Of a stretch of 30,088 nucleotides of DNA, positions 25,740 through 30,088 are shown one piece after another. The first letter of the stretch is position 1; each line of letters opens with the position of its first letter. Made by a program: the position numbers and the translations under genes. The DNA comes from a virus, in the IMG/VR virus record IMGVR_UViG_3300025853_000433, positions 1-30,088 of that record, one strand, 5' to 3'. Under the pieces are notes generated by a model that was not told the origin of the DNA, made no database searches, and worked only from the letters and a program-made list of their open reading frames with translations.

Positions 25740-27809
25740 TTACACCGTTATTCCATATAACATTGGGCTCAATTGACGATATGGATCTGCCATATTTGTA
25801 CTGGAAATATCAGGAACTTCAGTTTCTTCTCCACCACCACTCATGTTTGGTAATGGTGGTGGTGGTAACTGATTTGTAATTGGAGGAAAATTAATCATAT
25901 TAATACCACCACGACCTCTTCTACCAGAAGAAATCATTTGATATATTTTTTCCGTCCTCATATTATTAACGATAGATCCATTAATATTTGGAGAGAACAG
26001 TTCTGGTCCCCCTTCACCCACAAGATATGGTTTTCCTGCGGCAACAGGACCACCCTTTTCTCTTGCTTCAATATTTAATGGAACAATCTGAGTTATTTTT
26101 TCTGCATATTTTGCTCTAATTTCTTTTTCTGCTGCAGACTTATTTTCATTAAACTTATTAACCTCATCTTGAGAAGAAAATCCACTCAACCCGGAATTTT
26201 TATCCATGTCTGAGTGCTTTTTTCTAATCTCGCTCCTCATATCATCTCTCATACTATTAAGTTGTTCTCTCTTTGCCAAAACATCTGATGCAAGTTTTTT
26301 CTCAGCATCAGTCATTTCAACTTCTTTTCTTCCTATTCCAAGGAATCCACCCTCTCTCTTTTTGCCGTCTAGATCAAGTCCGGCATCTCTTAATTTTTGA
26401 TCAAGCACATCATGTGCTTCACTATATTCGGATCCACCTGTGGTAGCATTTCTTACAGCATTAAATCCTGCTTCTAATCCTTTATATGCAAGAACTATAC
26501 CACCAACAATAGCCAATGCTTTTAATAATAGTGGAGCAATTGGAATAAGAACTGGTGCTAGCAATGATAATGTGCCGATTATTGTAGTAATGACTCCAAC
26601 TAAAGGCGCCAGTGCAATAGCACCAATTGCAGCAACTGCCCATCCCCAATTTTCTTTAATCCAACTAAACCATCCCTTCACTTTTTCCATATTTTCTGGA
26701 TTCTTCAACCATCCAAATATGGCATTACCTGCAATACCCAAAGCAAGAGTTTGCACAAAATCCATAATACGACCAAACATACCTTTTACAGGTGCCACAG
26801 TTTCCTCTGCTTTTTCACCTACAGAACTTTTTATGTTTTTGGAAGATTTTTCTAACTGACTTTCTTCTATGCCAAGTTTTGCTCTAGAAGAACTTCTCTT
26901 TGCTCTATCAGATTTTGCCTTTTCTTCTCTTGATCTAAGTGCAGAAGATCTCATCAGTTCTTTCTGAATTAGAACAAGAATTTGATTAGTTTCTTTTAAA
27001 GATTTTTCTATATCACTTTTACCTTCACCTTGACCAAAAGATTTATTTTTCTCGTTCTTTTTTTCAATTTTCTCAATTACTTTTTCCGTTTTTATAAGTC
27101 TTTCATTTATTTTTCCAATTAAAGTTTTTTCAATTTTCTCATTTACTTTTTCCGTTTTTGTAAGTCTTTCATTTATTTTTCCAATTAAAGTTTTTTCAAT
27201 TTTCTCAATTACTTTTTCCGTTTTTATAAGTCTTTCATTTATTTTTCCAATTAAAGTTTTTTCAATTTTCTTAATTACTTTTTCCGTTTTTATAAATCTT
27301 TCATTTATTTTTCCAATTAAAGTTTTTTGAATTTTCTTAATTACTTTTTCCGTTTTTATAAATCTTTCATTTATTTTTTCATTTACTTTTTCCGTTTTTA
27401 TAAGTCTTTCATTTATTTTTTCATTTACTTTTTCCGTTTTTATAAGTCTTTCATTTATTTTTCCAATTAAAGTTTTTTCAATTTTCTCAATTACTTTTTC
27501 CGTTTTTATAAGTCTTTCATTTATTTTTCCATTTACTTTTTCCGTTTTTATAAATCTTTCATTTATTTTTCCATTTACTTTAGATTGAAATACTAAACTT
27601 TTTTCTATATCAAAAAGTTTTTTTTCTATAAAACCAATTCGAGTAAATAATTTTCTAATATGAGCAAAAATTTTGCCCATGGTTTTATGGATATCTTTTA
27701 ATGGAGATTTAATACTAAGATCACCTTTTTTAATAAAAGATGTAGATTTTATTTTAGTGTTATTTAATTTTAATCTATTACTAGATGGTAAATTTAAATT
27801 AGATTCCAC
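25740..27809 (-). CDS. Tape-measure candidate with coiled-coil repeats and hydrophobic segments (689 aa)
   Basis: No direct family match is clear. Residues 81-256 are nine coiled-coil repeats of the KINERLIKTEKV type. Residues about 341-367 (RIMDFVQTLALGIAGNAIFGW) and 386-445 (WAVAAIGAIALAPLVGVITT onward) are strongly hydrophobic, like the membrane-active regions of tape-measure proteins. The C-terminus has a Pro-rich tail (PPITNQLPPPPLPN). It lies right after the gp26/gp51 frameshift pair, where tape-measure genes usually sit, and close to where gene 29 lies in T4 (gp29 is 590 aa). The start is a GTG overlapping the end of the gp51-like gene by 11 bp; the first in-frame ATG would be at residue 44. 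The role is inferred from shape and position. Confidence 0.6.
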   Translation of the reverse strand: MESNLNLPSSNRLKLNNTKIKSTSFIKKGDLSIKSPLKDIHKTMGKIFAHIRKLFTRIGFIEKKLFDIEKSLVFQSKVNGKINERFIKTEKVNGKINERLIKTEKVIEKIEKTLIGKINERLIKTEKVNEKINERLIKTEKVNEKINERFIKTEKVIKKIQKTLIGKINERFIKTEKVIKKIEKTLIGKINERLIKTEKVIEKIEKTLIGKINERLTKTEKVNEKIEKTLIGKINERLIKTEKVIEKIEKKNEKNKSFGQGEGKSDIEKSLKETNQILVLIQKELMRSSALRSREEKAKSDRAKRSSSRAKLGIEESQLEKSSKNIKSSVGEKAEETVAPVKGMFGRIMDFVQTLALGIAGNAIFGWLKNPENMEKVKGWFSWIKENWGWAVAAIGAIALAPLVGVITTIIGTLSLLAPVLIPIAPLLLKALAIVGGIVLAYKGLEAGFNAVRNATTGGSEYSEAHDVLDQKLRDAGLDLDGKKREGGFLGIGRKEVEMTDAEKKLASDVLAKREQLNSMRDDMRSEIRKKHSDMDKNSGLSGFSSQDEVNKFNENKSAAEKEIRAKYAEKITQIVPLNIEAREKGGPVAAGKPYLVGEGGPELFSPNINGSIVNNMRTEKIYQMISSGRRGRGGINMINFPPITNQLPPPPLPNMSGGGEETEVPDISSTNMADPYRQLSPMLYGITV
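27042..27569 (-). repeat. Nine coiled-coil repeat units (22- and 14-residue forms)
   Basis: Units begin KINER(L/F)IKTEKV. Six are about 22 residues (66 bp, with IEKIEKTLIG) and three are 14 residues (42 bp). The DNA of adjacent units is almost identical, so copy number could change by recombination. The 14-residue form equals two heptads and the 22-residue form two hendecads. Confidence 0.88.
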
Positions 27810-27978
27810 TTTGTTGCTGCGCTTTTAGATTTTCTTCTTCAATATATTGTTGAAGTAATGAAATATATATTTCTCTTTCCCATGGAATCATATTTTCTAA
27901 CTCCGTCAATGAATATTTATGATGCTGTAGTAATGCAAAATTAATTTTATAGTATGACTCAAGAGTTGTGTGAGCCAT
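27799..27978 (-). CDS. 51: gp51-like hub assembly protein; probable T part of a frameshifted tail chaperone (59 aa)
   Basis: A short helical protein (YYKINFALLQHHKYSLTELENMIPWEREIYISLLQQYIEEEN). The gp51 label rests mainly on its position after gp26; T4 gp51 is 249 aa, so length does not match. The ATG at 27978 lies 2 bp after the gp26 stop, and the frame is also open upstream through the end of gp26. A -1 frameshift at the slippery site in gp26 would enter this frame with no stop in between, giving a fusion of about 301 aa. The sequence style (short helix-turn, TELENMIPWERE) resembles the second ORF of G/GT-type tail chaperones. It may be made both ways, or only as the fusion. No convincing ribosome binding site precedes the ATG. 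Confidence 0.7.
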   Translation of the reverse strand: MAHTTLESYYKINFALLQHHKYSLTELENMIPWEREIYISLLQQYIEEENLKAQQQSGI

Positions 27979-27993
27979 ACTCAACTGAAAAAA
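27951..27993 (-). promoter_or_regulatory. -1 programmed ribosomal frameshift signal (gp26 to gp51)
   Basis: On the minus strand, bases 27993-27987 read T TTT TTC in the phase of gp26 (codons GCT TTT TTC), a canonical X XXY YYZ heptamer. Five bases later begins an 11-bp stem: AGTATGGCTCA (27981-27971) pairs with TGAGTCATACT (27961-27951), with one G-U pair and a 9-nt loop. A -1 slip places the ribosome in the frame of the 59-aa ORF, reading Phe-Phe-Gln-Leu-Ser-Met-Ala-His, and bypasses the gp26 TGA at 27983-27981. Heptamer, spacer length, stem and target frame all agree. I infer function; none of this has been measured. Confidence 0.8.
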
Positions 27994-28703
27994 GCTGCTA
28001 ATCCCTCAAGAACAACTTCAGATTCAACGCCAGTATTTGGATTCTTTACTGCAATCGTATGAGAGAGTTTTGGCATTGTGGTGAAGAACTTCTCAATTTG
28101 TTTGAACTGTTTTGTGTTCATTTGCTCAATAAATTCATCAAGTTCTTTCTTAGAAAAATCTGCTGCTTCCCAAGTTTCTTCCTCATTATAGATCATATCA
28201 ATACACGATGTAATCATTGAGAGTGATTGTCCAACATTACTTAGAACCTCCGCAGTTTCAAAATTGCTCTCAACAAACTGATCTATTGAAGGATAACGAA
28301 GTTTCATAGAAAGATTATCATCCAGTTTGATAATATTCTTATGTCCTCTAGTTTTTTGAATTTTGATTGAATCAATATCAATCGTCATTTCAACCTGTGT
28401 TTCATTATCATCAGGGCAGGTAACATTTACATCAACAGTTTCTCCAACAGACCTTGCTCTGACATTTAGGAACAAATATTCAATATCAAAAGTTGCAAGA
28501 GATTCTACCTTGACATTCTCAGTAAGAATACAATCTGAAAGAATTTGAACGATAGAATTTGTAATATCCTTCATATTTTCAGTTTCCATTGCCATAATTA
28601 AAATCTTTTCTTCTCTTACAAGAAAAGGTCTGTATTTGATTTTTTTTCCCGTTGAAGGCACTGTCAACTCATAGGTTGGGGTATTAATCTTAGGTAATGG
28701 CAT
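27981..28703 (-). CDS. 26: gp26-type baseplate hub assembly protein (240 aa)
   Basis: The sequence MPLPKINTPTYELTVPSTGK, then YRPFLVREEKILIMAME, resembles the T4 gp26/T4_baseplate family in marine T4-like phages (T4 gp26 is 208 aa). A beta-sandwich-like middle (VDVNVTCPDDNETQVEMTID) and a helical C-terminus (KKELDEFIEQMNTKQFKQIEKFF) follow. I start it at the ATG at 28703; a TTG at 28715 would add four residues but the ATG gives the family-like N-terminus. An exact late promoter lies 28 bp upstream. The last three codons carry a -1 slippery heptamer, so this is also the G part of a probable G/GT chaperone pair. In T4, gene 26 is needed for hub assembly. Confidence 0.82.
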   Translation of the reverse strand: MPLPKINTPTYELTVPSTGKKIKYRPFLVREEKILIMAMETENMKDITNSIVQILSDCILTENVKVESLATFDIEYLFLNVRARSVGETVDVNVTCPDDNETQVEMTIDIDSIKIQKTRGHKNIIKLDDNLSMKLRYPSIDQFVESNFETAEVLSNVGQSLSMITSCIDMIYNEEETWEAADFSKKELDEFIEQMNTKQFKQIEKFFTTMPKLSHTIAVKNPNTGVESEVVLEGLAAFFS

Positions 28704-28731
28704 AATAATTTGCAATAATATTAATTATTGA

Positions 28732-28739
28732 TATTTATA
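28732..28739 (-). promoter_or_regulatory. T4-type late promoter (TATAAATA) before gp26
   Basis: The minus strand reads TATAAATA exactly, immediately past the TGA stop of the tail-tube-like gene and ending 28 bp before the gp26 ATG. It would start the hub-gene transcript (gp26 through the OB-fold gene). Confidence 0.7.
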
Positions 28740-29483
28740 TCAGATAATACGACCTTGTTCATATATAAAAGGAAGTGGTTCCTGTTTAGTACCTTCACCT
28801 TGACGAAGTTGTGAATTTTTTTGCTCACCTGAGGAAAAAGTTTCAGTTCTATCTACAACATATCTATCATAAACAAAAGATACACCAACTTTTAAAATAT
28901 CAGCACCACCATAAGAAACAGGAACTGCGTTTAATAGCTTTGGAAATGCATTGAGGAATGAATATTTAATCGTTTTTGTATCTGTGTTTCTTTCAAATTT
29001 TATAATAGATAAAGACTGACACTTATAAGTATCTGGATATCTCATTCTACGATAGTAATTTGCATCCATAATATTTTGCGAATTTCCACTAGAAATATAA
29101 TCAATCCACCCCTCAAAAAACCTCAAATTGTTATAATTATTATCAACGTAAAATGTACAATCAAATGGTGCATAGACTCTACTATGAGCAAATTCCTCAG
29201 ATATGCCCATAAAATTACCTTTTACTTCAGAAGTTGCTAAAGTTGATCCGGGTAAAGATGCTTCTGAGCACAAAAGACCAGAACTTCTAGAAATAAAATC
29301 TAAGTTAACATTAAAATTATCTTTCAAATGTTTTATAAGTTTTTTATTTGGAGAAAAAGTTCCAAGAGAAGAAAAATCTAATTGATAATAATTTGTTTGT
29401 GATAAATTCCCAAACAAAAGTTGAGGATCTACAACATTATCTTCACCACCTTTATTATTTCTACTAAATTTTTGTATTGGCAC
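28740..29483 (-). CDS. Tail-tube-like baseplate protein (gp48/gp54 type, 247 aa)
   Basis: The fold signature is that of a tail-tube relative: SSGLLCSEASLPGSTLATSE, then CTFYVDNNYNNLRFFEGWIDYI, then a strand-rich segment (TIKYSFLNAFPKLLNAVPVSYGGAD) ending in VSFVYDRYVV. In T4, gp54 and gp48 are tube-like proteins that start the tail tube on the hub (320 and 364 aa), and this protein is shorter than both. It is the first leftward gene, beside gp26. I cannot tell gp48 from gp54 by eye. The start is a GTG at 29483; no ATG lies near the N-terminus. A CTAAATAA motif lies 29 bp upstream. Confidence 0.65.
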   Translation of the reverse strand: MPIQKFSRNNKGGEDNVVDPQLLFGNLSQTNYYQLDFSSLGTFSPNKKLIKHLKDNFNVNLDFISRSSGLLCSEASLPGSTLATSEVKGNFMGISEEFAHSRVYAPFDCTFYVDNNYNNLRFFEGWIDYISSGNSQNIMDANYYRRMRYPDTYKCQSLSIIKFERNTDTKTIKYSFLNAFPKLLNAVPVSYGGADILKVGVSFVYDRYVVDRTETFSSGEQKNSQLRQGEGTKQEPLPFIYEQGRII

Positions 29484-29484
29484 T

Positions 29485-29491
29485 CTAAATA
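29485..29491 (+). promoter_or_regulatory. Candidate late promoter (CTAAATA) for gp4
   Basis: Plus-strand CTAAATA ends 29 bp before the gp4 ATG at 29521, within the 37-bp divergent gap and starting 1 bp past the GTG of the leftward gene. It differs from TATAAATA but has the same distance to its gene as the exact motifs elsewhere in this window. Confidence 0.5.
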
Positions 29492-29512
29492 GTGTATAGA
29501 CTTTGTTATTAA

Positions 29513-29520
29513 TTATTTAG
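29513..29520 (-). promoter_or_regulatory. Candidate late promoter (CTAAATAA) for the tail-tube-like gene
   Basis: Minus-strand CTAAATAA ends 29 bp before the GTG at 29483. It directly abuts the gp4 ATG, so the two divergent promoters lie face to face, each at the far side of the gap from its own gene. Confidence 0.5.
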
Positions 29521-29952
29521 ATGTCATATAAAGGAAAATATCAACCTTCTTATCCTAAAAAATATAAGGGAGATTATACCAATATCATCTATCGTTCTTT
29601 ATGGGAAAGAAAATTTATGAGATATTGTGATCTGAATGAAAATATATTGGAGTGGGGAAGTGAAGAGATTGTCGTCCCCTACCGATCACCAATCGATAAT
29701 AAATATCATCGATATTTTCCAGATTTTTACATTAAGGTCAAAGAATCAACTGGGAAAATTAAAAAAATGATAGTTGAAATTAAACCATATAAGCAGTGCA
29801 TCGAACCTAAAATCCAAAAGAGAAAGACAAAAGGTTACATCTATGAAGTTGTTGAATATGCCAAAAACCAAGCAAAATGGGAGGCAGCAAAAGAATGGTG
29901 CTTAGATCGTGGTTATGAGTTTAAAGTATTAACTGAGAATGAATTGTTTTAG
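29521..29952 (+). CDS. 4: Head completion nuclease gp4 (PD-(D/E)XK fold, TnsA-like N domain)
   Basis: T4 gp4 (also called gp50/gp4, 150 aa) completes the DNA-filled head so that the tail can join. This 143-aa protein has the nuclease-like pattern shared with TnsA N domains: E29 in RSLWERKFMRYCD, D68 in YFPDF, and E86 and K88 in VEIKP. The C-terminus (YAKNQAKWEAAKEWCLDRGYEFKVLTE) is the usual helix plus strand that closes the fold. ATG start at 29521. It is read rightward, divergent from all other genes except the partial one that follows 10 bp later. The candidate promoter lies at 29485-29491. Confidence 0.88.
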   Translation: MSYKGKYQPSYPKKYKGDYTNIIYRSLWERKFMRYCDLNENILEWGSEEIVVPYRSPIDNKYHRYFPDFYIKVKESTGKIKKMIVEIKPYKQCIEPKIQKRKTKGYIYEVVEYAKNQAKWEAAKEWCLDRGYEFKVLTENELF

Positions 29953-29962
29953 ATATAAATAA

Positions 29963-30088
29963 ATGCCAAGAAAGACACTCAAACAGAGAAGAAATCCAAC
30001 AGACGACCAAGAAAATCGTGTGCGTGGTGTTGTTCGTGATTTAATAGGCACAGAAAGTGCAGATGATATTATGCAAAATCTCCTAAGT
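29963..30088 (+). CDS. Partial gene downstream of gp4, 3' end beyond window
   Basis: An open frame of 42 codons runs from the ATG at 29963 to the window end, starting MPRKTLKQRRNPTDDQENR. The N-terminus is basic, then acidic and helical (VVRDLIGTESADDIMQNLLS). It lies 10 bp after the gp4 stop on the same strand and is probably co-transcribed. In T4 the gene after 4 is 53 (baseplate wedge), but I see too little sequence to support that name. Confidence 0.6.
   Translation, partial: MPRKTLKQRRNPTDDQENRVRGVVRDLIGTESADDIMQNLLS

Noticed and set aside
28704-28715. Upstream TTG start for gp26
   Set aside because: It adds only four residues, and the ATG at 28703 gives the family-like N-terminus.
29954-29961. 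Exact TATAAATA on the plus strand after gp4
   Set aside because: It ends 1 bp before the next ATG, so a transcript from it would start inside the gene. Probably chance in AT-rich sequence, or it serves a gene further right.

Overview
This window is the tail and baseplate-hub region of an AT-rich, T4-like marine myovirus. The gene content resembles cyanophages, although a pelagiphage cannot be excluded from this window alone. The evidence is a run of T4-type late structural genes: a gp4 head-completion nuclease, a tail-tube-like gp48/gp54 protein, gp26 and gp51 hub-assembly proteins, gp27-like and gp5-like hub proteins, then a large fibre/adhesin cassette. Candidate late promoters match or nearly match TATAAATA. 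There are no tRNAs, integrases, insertion sequences or CRISPR arrays. Genes are packed with gaps of 0 to 42 bp, apart from one 100-bp gap at 2175-2274.

Layout in transcription order. At 29484-29520 a 37-bp gap separates two divergent units: gp4 and a partial gene run rightward, and everything else runs leftward. The leftward unit starts with a tail-tube-like baseplate protein (29483-28740). It continues with gp26 (28703-27981), a short gp51-like ORF (27978-27799), a coiled-coil/hydrophobic 689-aa protein that is a tape-measure candidate, a 586-aa protein with an M23 endopeptidase domain, a gp27-like hub protein and an OB-fold gp5-like protein. Next come a 965-aa protein with an N-terminal SleB-type cell-wall hydrolase and a 201-aa beta-helical spike-like protein. 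The fibre cassette follows: a 293-aa fibre-like protein, a 605-aa fibre with about 22 twelve-residue repeats, a subtilisin-like (S8) protease, a 1243-aa beta-helix adhesin, a 115-aa structural protein, a 2432-aa collagen-like fibre ending in an S74 chaperone, an 86-aa protein and a 547-aa protein with a LamG/lectin domain. A partial small gene runs off the left end.

The most interesting observation is a complete -1 programmed-frameshift signal at the end of gp26. It has a U UUU UUC heptamer in the right phase, a 5-nt spacer and an 11-bp stem with a 9-nt loop. Slippage would fuse gp26 in frame to the gp51-like ORF, giving a predicted 301-aa protein. This lies directly upstream of the tape-measure candidate, which is the layout of lambda-type G/GT tail-assembly chaperones. 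A second notable point is that the domains held in one polypeptide in T4 gp5 (OB fold, lysozyme, beta-helix) appear here as three consecutive genes in the same order.

How the genes probably work together: the chaperone pair would load and measure the tape protein. The gp27/OB/beta-helix proteins would form the hub and spike. The M23 and SleB enzymes would open peptidoglycan. The fibres, LamG protein and virion-type subtilase would deal with the host surface. These functional links are inferred from gene order and family knowledge.
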